Source: Novispirillum itersonii subsp. itersonii ATCC 12639 (lineage in GTDB: Bacteria; Pseudomonadota; Alphaproteobacteria; Rhodospirillales; Rhodospirillaceae). Taken from it: 64,000 nt of DNA. The position numbers and the translations under genes are program-made. Below the pieces are notes generated by a model, which saw nothing but the letters and a program-made list of their open reading frames with translations, did no database searches and was not told the DNA's origin. Each line of letters starts with the position of its first letter. Within the stretch, counting starts at the first letter, position 1. Below, piece by piece: positions 54,164 to 63,895 of this stretch. The DNA is taken from the NCBI RefSeq assembly GCF_000381985.1, contig NZ_KB907337.1, positions 670,274 to 734,273 of the forward strand, read 5' to 3'.

Positions 54164-54221
54164 CCTCTTTGTGTACAGAGCTGGTAATCACCTGACAGTT
54201 CAGCCTCAGGAGTAGGGTCAG
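54164..54221 (-). repeat. IS end, right copy of an inverted pair
   Basis: Reverse complement of 52296-52352 with about six mismatches. The two bracket the TIR-like gene pair. Confidence 0.88.
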
Positions 54222-54324
54222 GCAGCCGTCGGTTTGGTGTCCAGGAGGGGATCTTTTGGTCTCGCTCCTGCCCGCGCTTGGGTATGATCTCGATAAAAGC
54301 ACTGATCAGGCACCACCCGCTCAT
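54222..54324 (-). pseudogene. Second IS481-type transposase relic, extreme C-terminus
   Basis: The minus strand encodes SAFIEIIPKRGQERDQK, the same tail as the left relic (SAFIQGIPKRWQE) in its shifted frame, running directly into the shared IS end. Everything upstream of the tail is lost. Confidence 0.75.
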
Positions 54325-54375
54325 AGCCTGCTACTGATATAGCCCCCTCTGGTTGTAGCAGATGAGATAAGCAGC

Positions 54376-54402
54376 AAAAAGCCCCCGGATTTCTCCGGGG
54401 GC
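54376..54402 (-). terminator. Rho-independent terminator of the dihydroorotase gene
   Basis: On the minus strand GCCCCCGGA-gaaa-TCCGGGGGC followed by TTTTT. Confidence 0.9.
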
Positions 54403-54431
54403 CTGTCTACGGCACGGTATGACCGGCAGGG

Positions 54432-55766
54432 TTACGGGCATTCCTGAAAGCGCACCGGCTGGCCGACCGGGGTGCCCTGCAGGGCGGTATCGCACATGAC
54501 GATGTTGCCACGGATGATGGTATGCACCGGGCGGCCGGTGGCCTCGAAGCCGTCAAACGGCGTCCAGCCGACGCGGCTGGCGATCCAGCTGTCGGTGATG
54601 GTCCAGCGGGCATTCAGGTCAACGATGGTGAAATCGGCGTCGTAGCCAAGGGCGATGCGGCCCTTGTTCATCATATTATAGATGCGGGCCGGACCGGCGC
54701 TGGTCAGGTCAACAAAGCGGCCGAGCGACAGCCGCCCGGCGGCGACGTGGGTCAGCATCACCGGCACCAGCGTCTGTACCCCGGTCATCCCCGACGGGCT
54801 GGCCGGATAGGGCTTGGCCTTTTCTTCCAGCGTATGCGGGGCGTGGTCAGAGCCGATCACATCCACCACCCCGGCCTCGACCGCTTTCCACAGGGCGTCG
54901 CGGTGGCGGGCATCGCGGATCGGCGGGTTCATCTGAGCCCGGGTGCCAAGCCGGTCATAGGCATCCGGCCCGGCCAGCGTCAGGTGCTGCGGTGTGGTCT
55001 CGACGGTGGCGAATTCCTTATGCGCCGCCAGAAACTCCATTTCCTCCGCCGAGGTGACATGCAGCACATGCACGCGGCGCTGGGTTTCCTCCGCCAGACG
55101 CACCAGCCGCATGGTGGCCCGCAGGGCGGTTTCCTCATCGCGCCATACCGGATGCATGTGCACCGGGGCGCCATCCTTCACCAGATTCCAGCGTTCAATC
55201 AGGCGCGGCTCATCTTCGCAATGCACGGCGATGCGGCGGCGACCGTGGCGCAGGATGTTGCGCAGCGGCTCATCTTCCGCCACCAGCAGCGATCCGGTGG
55301 AAGACCCCATGAAGATCTTGACCCCGCTGCACCCCGGCAGGTTTTCCCATTCCGCCAGATCAACGGCGTTATCGCCGGTGGCCCCGATGAAAAAGGCATG
55401 GTCACACCACGCCCGGCCCCGGGCGCGCGCCACCTTATCGGCAATGGCGGCGGCATCGGTGGTGGAAGGCTTGGTGTTGGGCATTTCAAAAATGCCGGTG
55501 ACACCGCCCAGCACCGCGCCACGGGTGCCGGTTTCCAGATCTTCCTTATGCTCCAGCCCCGGCTCACGGAAGTGGACCTGCGTATCAACCACCCCCGGCA
55601 GCACGGTCAGGCCGTTCAGTGCCAGTTCCTGCGCCCCCTGCCCGGCCAGCGTGCCGAAGGCCACGACTTTGCCGTCGCGCACACCGATATCGGTCTGGAC
55701 CAGACCGCCCGGCATCCAGACGGAGCCCTGAGTGAGAACAAGATCATAGCGGGGGGTGTCGCTCAT
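54432..55766 (-). CDS. pyrC: Dihydroorotase
   Basis: 444 residues, amidohydrolase fold. Metal ligands: His pair in DTQVHFREPG, His in HCEDEPR, His in HVLHVTSAEEM, and Asp in VIGSDHAPH. The family Lys is probably in GVKIFMGSSTG. The class I length (about 440) and EMPNTKPSTTD identify a pyrimidine-synthesis enzyme closing the dihydroorotate ring, though hydantoinase-like relatives are close. ATG at 55766 has GGAG seven bases upstream; ATG 55778 is an alternative. Confidence 0.88.
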   Translation of the reverse strand: MSDTPRYDLVLTQGSVWMPGGLVQTDIGVRDGKVVAFGTLAGQGAQELALNGLTVLPGVVDTQVHFREPGLEHKEDLETGTRGAVLGGVTGIFEMPNTKPSTTDAAAIADKVARARGRAWCDHAFFIGATGDNAVDLAEWENLPGCSGVKIFMGSSTGSLLVAEDEPLRNILRHGRRRIAVHCEDEPRLIERWNLVKDGAPVHMHPVWRDEETALRATMRLVRLAEETQRRVHVLHVTSAEEMEFLAAHKEFATVETTPQHLTLAGPDAYDRLGTRAQMNPPIRDARHRDALWKAVEAGVVDVIGSDHAPHTLEEKAKPYPASPSGMTGVQTLVPVMLTHVAAGRLSLGRFVDLTSAGPARIYNMMNKGRIALGYDADFTIVDLNARWTITDSWIASRVGWTPFDGFEATGRPVHTIIRGNIVMCDTALQGTPVGQPVRFQECP

Positions 55767-55882
55767 CGGGGGCTCCATCACAGGCCAGGGGGAGATCTGT
55801 CTTTTAGCTAACGTGTTTCCCCCCGAAGGGGAAGGGACGCCGGAAGGAAAATTTAAAGCTTTTCCGGCGACAGGGCCAGCCG

Positions 55883-57640
55883 TCAGCGGGCGGCCAGCAC
55901 ATCCAGCGTTGTGCCGTCCATCCCTTGCCCGGCCACATGGCGGCGGTGCCACAGGGCGTAGAACAGCAGGCTCCACGCCGCGAAGCGCTGCTGCTTGCCG
56001 CTGGCGGTAAACAGGGCGCGCACCGCGTCGGGGTCAGCGATTTCCGCCACGCCGGGGCTGGCGGCCACCAGCGCGCCGACCCGCGCCCCATCGGCGGCGA
56101 TCCATTCACCGACCGGCACCGTGAAGCCTTTTTTCGGCGCAAAGGGCCGGGCCTGCGGCAACACCCGGTCCAGCCAGCGGCGCAGAATATACTTACCGGT
56201 CTTTCCGCGCAGGCGCAGTGACGGATGCAGACGCAGCGCTACATCAGCCACCACCGGGTCAAGGAACGGCACCCGCCCTTCGACCCCGTGCGCCATCAGG
56301 CAGCGGTCGGCCTTCAGCAGCAGGTCATTGGGCAGCCAGTCGGCGATGTCGATGGCCTGCGCCCGGGTCAGCCGGTCAGAGAAGCGCGCCGTCGCCGCCC
56401 GCTCCGCTGCCGCCATGCCATCGCGCCAGCCGGTGCCGGTATCGCGCAGCACGCCCAGCCCGTCGAAAGTGCCGCTGCGCCGCATCGGCCGGGCAAACGG
56501 CCACGGGCGGCAGAAGCTGCGGTAACGGCCATACCCGGCAAACAGCTCATCGCCGCCTTCGCCGGACAGAATCACCCGCACCTGCTTCCGCGCTTCCCGC
56601 GCCAGCAGCCAGGTCGGCACGATGGCGTAGTCGGCCACCGGGTCATCCATGCTTTCAACCATGCGCGGCAGATGCTGCCAGAAATCAGCGGCGGTGACGG
56701 CCACTTCGTGATGCTCTGCCCCCACCTGCCGGGCCAGAGCCCGGGCGTGGTCACGCTCGTCATGCACCGCCGTTTCCGGGAACCCGGCGGTGAAAGCCAC
56801 CACCGGCTGGGGGTTCAGGCGGGCCATCAGCGCCAGCACCGCCGAACTGTCAATGCCGCCGGACAGGAACATGCCATAGGGCACGTCAGACCGCTGGTGC
56901 GCCAGCACGCTGTTTTCCAGCGCCGCATCCAGCAGAGTCACCGCCGTTTCCTCATCGCGGATATCGGTGATCACATCGGGCAGCGGGCTTTGGCGACGAC
57001 GCTCGATGATCCGCCCGGCCTTCAGCACCACAGTCTCGCCCGGCATCAGCCGCTGGATGCCCTGCAATGGCAGGCGGTCGCCGGTGGTAAACTGCAGTTG
57101 CAGCAGCTCCGTCACCTTGGCGGGATCCAGCCGGGGGGTGACAAAGCCGCCCGCAACCAGCGCCTGCGCCTCTGACGCAAACGCGATGCCGCCGGGGGTT
57201 TCCGCCAGATACAGCGGCTTGATGCCGAACGGATCGCGGGTCAGCACCATCACCCCGTCGGCGGGATCGTACAGGGCGATGCCGAACATGCCGCGCAGAC
57301 GGCGGGGGAACGCCGCGCCATCCTGCCCGTACCAGACCAGCGGGGTTTCGCAGTCTGACCGGGTGCGGAACGGCTGGCCGGTCAGATCGTCGCGCAGGGC
57401 GGGATCGTTGTAGATCTCGCCGTTGGCGACCAGCACCCGGCCCCCATCCCAGAACAGCGGCTGATCGCCAGTCTGAAGATCAATAATCGCAAGACGGCTG
57501 TGCCCCAGCGCCACCGGCCCGCCATCGGCATGCACATGCACACCGTCGGGCCCCCGGTGGGCCAAGGCCTGCGCCATGCGCAGCACCGCATCACCGGGGG
57601 CAGCCGCCCCGGTGCTGAAAAACCCGGCAATCCCGCACAT
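55883..57640 (-). CDS. asnB: Asparagine synthase (glutamine-hydrolysing)
   Basis: 585 residues. MCGIAGF provides the N-terminal catalytic Cys2; HRGPDG and NGEIYND follow. The synthetase domain has FLSGGIDSSAVLAL and LSGEGGDELFAGYGRY. Unlike the cyclase at 35918, its amidotransferase site is intact. In this setting (one-base overlap with a glycosyltransferase, part of a surface-polysaccharide run) it may amidate a sugar acid rather than make free asparagine. Confidence 0.9.
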   Translation of the reverse strand: MCGIAGFFSTGAAAPGDAVLRMAQALAHRGPDGVHVHADGGPVALGHSRLAIIDLQTGDQPLFWDGGRVLVANGEIYNDPALRDDLTGQPFRTRSDCETPLVWYGQDGAAFPRRLRGMFGIALYDPADGVMVLTRDPFGIKPLYLAETPGGIAFASEAQALVAGGFVTPRLDPAKVTELLQLQFTTGDRLPLQGIQRLMPGETVVLKAGRIIERRRQSPLPDVITDIRDEETAVTLLDAALENSVLAHQRSDVPYGMFLSGGIDSSAVLALMARLNPQPVVAFTAGFPETAVHDERDHARALARQVGAEHHEVAVTAADFWQHLPRMVESMDDPVADYAIVPTWLLAREARKQVRVILSGEGGDELFAGYGRYRSFCRPWPFARPMRRSGTFDGLGVLRDTGTGWRDGMAAAERAATARFSDRLTRAQAIDIADWLPNDLLLKADRCLMAHGVEGRVPFLDPVVADVALRLHPSLRLRGKTGKYILRRWLDRVLPQARPFAPKKGFTVPVGEWIAADGARVGALVAASPGVAEIADPDAVRALFTASGKQQRFAAWSLLFYALWHRRHVAGQGMDGTTLDVLAAR

Positions 57641-58722
57641 CAGCCCGCATCCCCCGCCCCGGCGGTCTGTGCCGTCACCGCCGCAAAAAATGCCCGGTAG
57701 CGGTCAACCACCGCCGCTTCGGTAAACCCATCGCGGAAGCTGGCATACCCGGCATCTGCCAGCGCCGTCAGGGCGGCACGGTCGCGCAGCGCCCCCTTGA
57801 TCGCCGCCGCCATCGCCGCATCGTCATCAACCGGGGTCAGCAGGCCATTGACGCCGTTTTCAATCAGTGCCGACGGCCCCTGACTGGCCGCCGCCAGCAC
57901 CGGGCGCTGCTGTGCCCATGCCTCCAGCACCACATTGCCCAGCGGCTCGTGCCGTGACGGGCAGACAAACAGATCAGCCGCCCGGTGCAGGGCCGGGGCG
58001 GCATCGGTCCAGCCAAGAAAGCGCACACGCGGGCGGATGCCGAGCTTGGTGGCCAGTGCCTCCAGCGCCGCCCGCTCCGGCCCGTCACCGGCCAGCCACA
58101 GATAGACGTCGCTCAGGCGGGCCACCGCCTTCAGCAGGGTATCAAAGCCCTTGTTCTCATGCAGCCGCCCCAGCGCAAACAGCAGCGGCACCGTATCCGG
58201 GGTGGTGAAATCCGACCGCCTGACCGGCGGGGCCTGCCGTTCATCAACAAAGTTAGGCAGGTAATGCGCCCGCGCGGCGGGCCAGCCTTCGCGGATCACA
58301 TAGTCAACCAGATCCTGGGTATTGCACACCAGATGGTCGCAGCCCTGATAATACTTCAGGTCATAATAGCCGCCCAGCCGGGCCACCCGGACAAACGGCA
58401 CCCCGGCCTTGCGCGGCGACGGACAGAACGCGGTGGCGCGGTTCATCCACGTCAGCACCAGCGACGGGCGGAAGCGGCGGATCTCGGCGGTAAACCTGCG
58501 CTTGGTGGAAAAATCGAACCGTCCGCCGAACGGCAGCTCCACCGGGCGGATACCGCCCTCAATCAGCTTGCCTGCCCGTTCGGCGTTGCTGCGGATCAGA
58601 ATATGCTGCTGCACCCCGGCCCGGTGCAGGGCCAGCACCAGCCGCTCAAAGAACAGCTCCGCCCCGCCGTGACTGGCCCCGGCCATTGCCTGAAGAATCC
58701 GCAGATCCGCTGCTTGTTCCAC
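57640..58722 (-). CDS. Glycosyltransferase family 4
   Basis: 360 residues, GT-B fold. GASHGGAELFFERLVLAL near the start and the C-terminal nucleotide-sugar region SRHEPLGNVVLEAWAQQRPVLAA (E-x-x-x-x-x-x-E) are typical of GT4. GTG at 58722 is chosen because AGAGG precedes it; the frame runs 15 codons further. It shares its last base with the asnB start. Donor and acceptor unknown; probably lipopolysaccharide core or capsule. Confidence 0.85.
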   Translation of the reverse strand: MEQAADLRILQAMAGASHGGAELFFERLVLALHRAGVQQHILIRSNAERAGKLIEGGIRPVELPFGGRFDFSTKRRFTAEIRRFRPSLVLTWMNRATAFCPSPRKAGVPFVRVARLGGYYDLKYYQGCDHLVCNTQDLVDYVIREGWPAARAHYLPNFVDERQAPPVRRSDFTTPDTVPLLFALGRLHENKGFDTLLKAVARLSDVYLWLAGDGPERAALEALATKLGIRPRVRFLGWTDAAPALHRAADLFVCPSRHEPLGNVVLEAWAQQRPVLAAASQGPSALIENGVNGLLTPVDDDAAMAAAIKGALRDRAALTALADAGYASFRDGFTEAAVVDRYRAFFAAVTAQTAGAGDAG

Positions 58723-58817
58723 GTTTGCCTCTTGGGTAAATCCTGATGCGGCGGCAGCGCCGCCCACCTTTCTTACCAGAAAAGGGCACAGCTACGCTTT
58801 TCCTTTTTTACAGGCGC

Positions 58818-59831
58818 TTACAGCCCTTCAAACGCAGCGGCGACATCATCCCACCGCCAGCCGCGCTGCCGGGTCAGGGCCTGCGCATGCTGGGCTGACC
58901 ACAGCGTGTTGTCGCGCAGCACATCCACCGCCCGGGCCGAAAACGCCGCGTCATCGGCGGCCACAAACCCGGTTTCGCCGTCGATCACCCGTTCCGGCAT
59001 TGATCCCAGCGGCTGCACCACGGCAGGCACCCCCAGCGCCTGCGCCTCGGCCACCGCCAGACAGTATGTCTCGTTCAGGTCGCCCCGGTACAGCAGCACC
59101 CGGCTGTCGCGCAGCACCGGGATCAGATCCGCCTTCGGCACCGGGGCATGCAGCACCACCCCGGCCCCGTGCAGGCCCCGGGCCCGGTTCAGCACCGCCT
59201 GCATCGCCGCCGCGCCGTGGCCGCCGTAGACCGCCGCCCCGCAATACAGGTGCAGCTCAGCCTCCGGCACCTGCGGATGGATCTCCGCCTGCCAGCGGTC
59301 AAGCAGCCAGTCAAGGCCACGCTGCGGATTAGAGGTAAACACCGCGCGGGGCGGTGGCGGCTGACGCAGACTTTCGCGCAGGAACGGCTCCTGCACCGCC
59401 AGCGGAATCACCACCCGTCGGCCGGACGGAGCCCACGCCGGATAGGTCGCGGCGTGATAGTCCCCGACAAACACCACGGTCGGGCGGGTGTAAAACAGCC
59501 GGTACAGATAGCGCGGCTTCAGCATGTACTGGCAGGGATTATGGGTCCAGAACACCTGCCGCGCCTGCCGGACGGCACCGATCAGGCCGTAGGATCGGTT
59601 GGCGATGTACAGATCACAGTGGCCCGGCAGCCCCCCGGCCAGCGGCAGCCACTCCACCCCCCGGTGCGTCAGGGGGGCGGTACAGCGGGTAAACACCTGC
59701 ACCCGGTGCCCCCGGGCGGCCAGCGCCCCGGCCAGCTCCACCACCGCTGTCTCAGCCCCGCCCAACGGGCCACGCTCCGGCGTTAACCCGTCAAAAACAA
59801 GACCGTCATCAGCGATGATGATGTGCCCCAT
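58818..59831 (-). CDS. Glycosyltransferase family 4
   Basis: 337 residues. Opens with GHIIIADDGLVFDGLTPERGPLGGAETAV, closely paralleling the protein at 61656 (FDDSLPFDGSTPDNRPLGGAEKAL), so the two are paralogues. C-terminal RGDLNETYCLAVAEAQALGVPAV gives the E-x7-E motif. ATG at 59831. Confidence 0.83.
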   Translation of the reverse strand: MGHIIIADDGLVFDGLTPERGPLGGAETAVVELAGALAARGHRVQVFTRCTAPLTHRGVEWLPLAGGLPGHCDLYIANRSYGLIGAVRQARQVFWTHNPCQYMLKPRYLYRLFYTRPTVVFVGDYHAATYPAWAPSGRRVVIPLAVQEPFLRESLRQPPPPRAVFTSNPQRGLDWLLDRWQAEIHPQVPEAELHLYCGAAVYGGHGAAAMQAVLNRARGLHGAGVVLHAPVPKADLIPVLRDSRVLLYRGDLNETYCLAVAEAQALGVPAVVQPLGSMPERVIDGETGFVAADDAAFSARAVDVLRDNTLWSAQHAQALTRQRGWRWDDVAAAFEGL

Positions 59832-59852
59832 ACCCACCGATACCCTTTTCTC

Positions 59853-60659
59853 TTAACGGTCGGGTGCCACCGCCGTTTTCCGGGCGTTCTGTTCCGTCAT
59901 TTCCACCGCCTTAATGTGCGAAAATACCGGATACAGGGCCGTGCAGAGTGCAACCGCAAGACCAATTCGCCCTTCCTTGTAACCCTTACGGGAGAAAAAG
60001 ACCCGAAAAAACCGGGACACTCCCGACCGCAACGCATCCGCCAGCCCGCCGATGCGACCGCTTTCGACCAGATCCTTTGCCCGGGCGGTCGTATATCGGT
60101 CCAGACGGCGTAACATATCAGACACATCGCGGTCTACGAAATGTTGTAAAGGAATGGTTAAATTAGGGCCTTTTTTCCCTGACCATTCCAGCGCCGGATG
60201 GACCCGCTGCCGCCCCCACACCTTGACCCCGCGCCGGAACAGGGCCGGGCAGCCCGCCTTGCCGAAGCTGGAGCCCCAGCCGTGCCGCACCAGCCGGGTA
60301 CCGATGTAATTATCGACCGGTACCACATGCCAGTCATAGGGGGTGGTGGCAATCACCGTGCGCACTTCCGCCGCCAGCCCCGGCGGTACGTGTTCGTCGG
60401 CATCCACTTCCAGAATCCAGTCGCCGGTGCAGGCGGCGATGCCGGTATTGCGGCGGTCCCCCTCACATTCCCAGCCACCGGAAACCAGCCGCGCCCCAAA
60501 CTCGGCGGCAATCTCCGCCGACGCATCGGTGCAGCGGTCAAGCACCACCACCACTTCATCGGCAAAGCGCAGATGCTCAAGGCACGACGGCAGGCGTTCC
60601 TGCTCGTTATGCACCACCACCAGCGCGGTCAGGGTCGGCTTTCTGCTGTCAGCCACCAT
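59853..60659 (-). CDS. Glycosyltransferase family 2 (WaaE/KdtX-like)
   Basis: 268 residues from ATG 60659. GT-A fold: LTALVVVHNEQERLPSCLEHL, VVLDRCTDASAEIA, and a DxD-like EVDADEHVPPGL. The C-terminal half with SRFFRVFFSRKGYKEG and a membrane-like helix resembles WaaE/KdtX core beta-glucosyltransferases. Starts two bases before the upstream gene's stop region, so it is coupled with the GT9 gene. Confidence 0.85.
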   Translation of the reverse strand: MVADSRKPTLTALVVVHNEQERLPSCLEHLRFADEVVVVLDRCTDASAEIAAEFGARLVSGGWECEGDRRNTGIAACTGDWILEVDADEHVPPGLAAEVRTVIATTPYDWHVVPVDNYIGTRLVRHGWGSSFGKAGCPALFRRGVKVWGRQRVHPALEWSGKKGPNLTIPLQHFVDRDVSDMLRRLDRYTTARAKDLVESGRIGGLADALRSGVSRFFRVFFSRKGYKEGRIGLAVALCTALYPVFSHIKAVEMTEQNARKTAVAPDR

Positions 60660-60660
60660 T

Positions 60661-61659
60661 TCAGCCGCGTCCCTCCGCTTCCAGACCCCAGCAGCGCTGC
60701 CACAGGCCGCGCGCCGCCGCCTCCGCCGCATCGACGGTCAGGGTATCCATCAGCGTGTCGGATGTACGGTGGTCAAACCCCGGCGGATAGATGTCGGCAA
60801 AGGGCACCGTGGTCCGCTGGACGGCGCAATGCTCGCCCCACGGGGCATAATGGGCATCCTCGCTGGGGCCAAACAGGCCCAGCGTCGGGATCCCCGCCGC
60901 TGCCGCCAGATGCATCAGGGCGCTGTCGTTGCCCACATACAGGGCACAGCGTTGCAGGCAGGCATAGGCGGTCAGCAGGTCAATGCTGCCGATCAGGTCG
61001 ATCCGCAGGGTCTCCGGCACCGCGTCAATCAGGGCTTCAGCCTGCGGGCGCTCCCCCGGGCCACCGAACAGCGCCACCCGCGCCCCCGGCAGAACGCCAC
61101 CGACCCCGGTCAACCGCTGCATCAGGTCGGCAAAACGTTCCGCCCGCCAGGTCTTGGCCCGCCAGTTGGCGGTCGGCCCCAGCGCCAGCACCGGCCCGCC
61201 ATCGGGGATCAGCTCCGCCGCCCGGGCGCGGTGCCGGTCGGTCAGCCACAGGCGCGGCACCGGCGGGCGCTGCCCCCGCCCGATCACCGAGCCGATCTGC
61301 ACCACCCGGTGAATCAGCGCCCCGGTCTCCTTCGGCAGGGTCAGACGGCGGCGCACCAGCGGCAGGGTCCAGACCAGCGCCGAGCGCCGCAGATCCACCA
61401 CCGTATCCCACGCCGTAAAGGCCACCTGCTTCCACAGATCAATCCAGTGACCGCCGCGCCTGCGCTTGGTCATGACGATGATCCGCTCCAGCCCCGGCAC
61501 CGCCTCGAACAGCGGGGCAGCCAGCGGGCCGCAGGCAACGGTCACCCGCACCTCTTCGGTGCCGTTGTTCCCCATTTCGGCAATCAGTGCGTCAAGCAGG
61601 CCGGACGACAGCACCCCATCCCCGATACGGGTGGAAGTCACGAACAGCAGACGCTTCAT
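60661..61659 (-). CDS. Glycosyltransferase family 9 (heptosyltransferase-like)
   Basis: 332 residues. LLFVTSTRIGDGVLSSGLLDAL, LALGPTANWRAKTWRAERFADLM and YVGNDSALMHLAAAAGIPTLGLFGPS are the ADP-heptose:LPS heptosyltransferase signatures. Supports a lipopolysaccharide-core role for the neighbourhood. Four-base overlap with the upstream glycosyltransferase gene. Confidence 0.88.
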   Translation of the reverse strand: MKRLLFVTSTRIGDGVLSSGLLDALIAEMGNNGTEEVRVTVACGPLAAPLFEAVPGLERIIVMTKRRRGGHWIDLWKQVAFTAWDTVVDLRRSALVWTLPLVRRRLTLPKETGALIHRVVQIGSVIGRGQRPPVPRLWLTDRHRARAAELIPDGGPVLALGPTANWRAKTWRAERFADLMQRLTGVGGVLPGARVALFGGPGERPQAEALIDAVPETLRIDLIGSIDLLTAYACLQRCALYVGNDSALMHLAAAAGIPTLGLFGPSEDAHYAPWGEHCAVQRTTVPFADIYPPGFDHRTSDTLMDTLTVDAAEAAARGLWQRCWGLEAEGRG

Positions 61660-62717
61660 GCCTCTGCTCCCGGCAGGGGCGCGGCCTCATCCTCAAACCC
61701 CAGCAGGCGTTCCATCTGCCCGGCGACCTGATCCCACGTCCGCTTCCGGCTGAGATCGCCCGCCGCCTCTGACAGCGAGGCATGAACCGCGTCATCACTC
61801 AGGATCTGCGCCGCCACATTGGCAAAGGCATCGGCATCGGGCACCACATAGCCGGTCTGGCCGTTGACGATCCGCTCTTCCACCGATCCACGGGCCAGCG
61901 CCACCGCAGGCAGGCCGCACGACTGGCTTTCCATCAGGGTCCAGTTGATCAGGTCTTCCATCGGCGGGACGTAGAGATGCACGCGGGCGGCGCGGTATTC
62001 CTCCGCCATCCGCCGGTCCCCCTGCGGATCACAGATCTCCACCCCTTTGGCCTGCGCCAGACGGGCCTGTGCGTACAGGCCGTGCAGCGCCTCGGGGATC
62101 GCCTCGCCGCGCTGGGCGCGGGCCAGCAGGGCAGAAAACACCTTCAGACGCGCCTGCGGAAGCTGGGGGTGGATCAGTTCCGTCCACACCGCGATCAGCC
62201 ATTCCAGCTCCGGCCCGGGATGCACGGTGGTCAGGGCCACCGGGGCCGGGGCCTCTTCCCGCTCCAGCGCCGCCAGATAGGGCATCCGCAGCCCCGGCGG
62301 AATCACCAGATTGGGGCGCTGGCCGCCATAGGCGGCGCGCTGCGCATCGCTGGAAAACAGGATCGCCGCACCGTGGCGGATCAACAGGGCGTCCGCCGCC
62401 TCGGTATGCAGATAAGACGGGTGGGCCGTGGCCCACAGCAGGCGACGCCCGGCAGACATGCTTTCATCCAGCAGGCCGGGACGGCGGAAGGCCACCATCA
62501 CATCAGCGCTCGTCACCTTCGGCCCCGACAGCGGCTGCCAGCGGACACCGCCGACCGGCACCGCATCGGGCGTGCGGTTATAGACAATCACATCATGCCC
62601 GCGCGTGGCCAGTGCGCCGGGCAATGCGGCCAATGCTTTCTCCGCCCCCCCCAACGGCCGGTTATCCGGCGTCGATCCATCGAAAGGAAGGGAATCATCG
62701 AAAAACACGATACGCAT
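61656..62717 (-). CDS. Glycosyltransferase family 4
   Basis: 353 residues and the first gene of the run. IVFFDDSLPFDGSTPDNRPLGGAEKAL at the start; C-terminal MEDLINWTLMESQSCGLPAVALARG with E-x7-E-like spacing. Paralogue of the protein at 58818. Acceptor unknown. Confidence 0.83.
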   Translation of the reverse strand: MRIVFFDDSLPFDGSTPDNRPLGGAEKALAALPGALATRGHDVIVYNRTPDAVPVGGVRWQPLSGPKVTSADVMVAFRRPGLLDESMSAGRRLLWATAHPSYLHTEAADALLIRHGAAILFSSDAQRAAYGGQRPNLVIPPGLRMPYLAALEREEAPAPVALTTVHPGPELEWLIAVWTELIHPQLPQARLKVFSALLARAQRGEAIPEALHGLYAQARLAQAKGVEICDPQGDRRMAEEYRAARVHLYVPPMEDLINWTLMESQSCGLPAVALARGSVEERIVNGQTGYVVPDADAFANVAAQILSDDAVHASLSEAAGDLSRKRTWDQVAGQMERLLGFEDEAAPLPGAEA

Positions 62718-63025
62718 TCAGTACGGCTCCGCGGTGGTTCAGCCCTGTTGCACAGGGGCGGACGGTGCCCTTCTTATAGGGCGCGATCCCGCAAATGGCT
62801 AGTCCCCCGCATCGGCACCACCGTGATAAACCGGTGACAGAGACCGGGTCAGGCCAAAAATATGATCACATTGCCCCTTGCCTTTTTCAGCACCAGACAC
62901 CACATACTGATGATATCCTACCTTTGGCATCGGGCATTCTTCCCTTTTCTGCCGTGCAGGATAGCCATTTTCAAATGGGCCGGGATTTTCACCCGGATAT
63001 TATTTAATCAAGAAAGAGAGCTTCC
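62718..63025. other. Intergenic region, divergent promoters
   Basis: About 300 bases between the glycosyltransferase run and ygfZ, with AT-rich stretches near 62850-63020. No gene or RNA recognised. Confidence 0.4.
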
Positions 63026-63895
63026 ATGCCCAACAGTTTTTCCGTCCGCCTGCCCCACCGGGGCGTCATCGCCCTGACCGGGGATGACCGCGTGACCTTC
63101 CTCAACGGGCTGGTCACCAATGATATCTCTGCCGTCACCGACGGCGCTGCGGTGTGGACAGCCTTTCTGACGCCGCAGGGGAAAGTCATCGCCGATCTGT
63201 TCGTCGTGCCCGGCACCGATGCCGATGGCACCGCCTGCCTGTTTCTGGAGACCGACGCCGACCGGCTGGACGATCTGCGGACCCGCCTTGGCCGGTTCCG
63301 GCTGCGGGCCAAAGTCACCCTGACCGTCACCGACCTGAAAGTTGCCGCCGCATCGGCAGCCCCGGCCACGCTGCCGGGGGTCACCGCCTTCGCGGACCCC
63401 CGCCACCCTGACGCCGGGGCGCGCCTGATCGGGCCGGACTCTGCCCTGCCCCCCGGCACTGCGGCAGACCTGCTGACGTGGCAGCGCCACCGGCTGAGCC
63501 TCGGCCTGCCGGAAGGCAGCGCTGACCTCAGCCCCGAGCAGGGCTTTGCGCTGGAATACGGCTTCGACGACCTGAACGGCGTTGATTTCCGGAAAGGCTG
63601 CTTCATCGGGCAGGAAACCACCGCCCGTATGAAGTGGAAGCACCTGACCCGCAAGCGTCTGCTGCCGGTCCGCCTTGACGGCCCCGCCCTGCCCGCCGGA
63701 ACCCCGGTGCTGGACAACGGCGGTATCGAGGTCGGCACCCTGCGTTCCGCCGTTGATGACGGACAGGGCGGCACGCTGGCGCTGGCCATGCTGAAGCTGG
63801 CCCCGGTCAAGGCCGGATCGGCCCTGACGGCAGACGGCATCGCCGTGACCGTCACATTTCCCGACTGGGTGAAGCTGCCGCCGGACGCTGCCTGA
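63026..63895 (+). CDS. ygfZ: tRNA-modifying/folate-binding protein YgfZ
   Basis: 289 residues, GcvT-like fold. GDDRVTFLNGLVTNDI near the start and the hallmark KGCFIGQETTARMKWK (K-G-C-x-x-G-Q-E, about residue 191) define YgfZ (COG0354), which binds folate and supports iron-sulfur enzymes such as MiaB. Length is as expected. Ribosome site AGAAAGAGAG precedes the ATG. Confidence 0.9.
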   Translation: MPNSFSVRLPHRGVIALTGDDRVTFLNGLVTNDISAVTDGAAVWTAFLTPQGKVIADLFVVPGTDADGTACLFLETDADRLDDLRTRLGRFRLRAKVTLTVTDLKVAAASAAPATLPGVTAFADPRHPDAGARLIGPDSALPPGTAADLLTWQRHRLSLGLPEGSADLSPEQGFALEYGFDDLNGVDFRKGCFIGQETTARMKWKHLTRKRLLPVRLDGPALPAGTPVLDNGGIEVGTLRSAVDDGQGGTLALAMLKLAPVKAGSALTADGIAVTVTFPDWVKLPPDAA

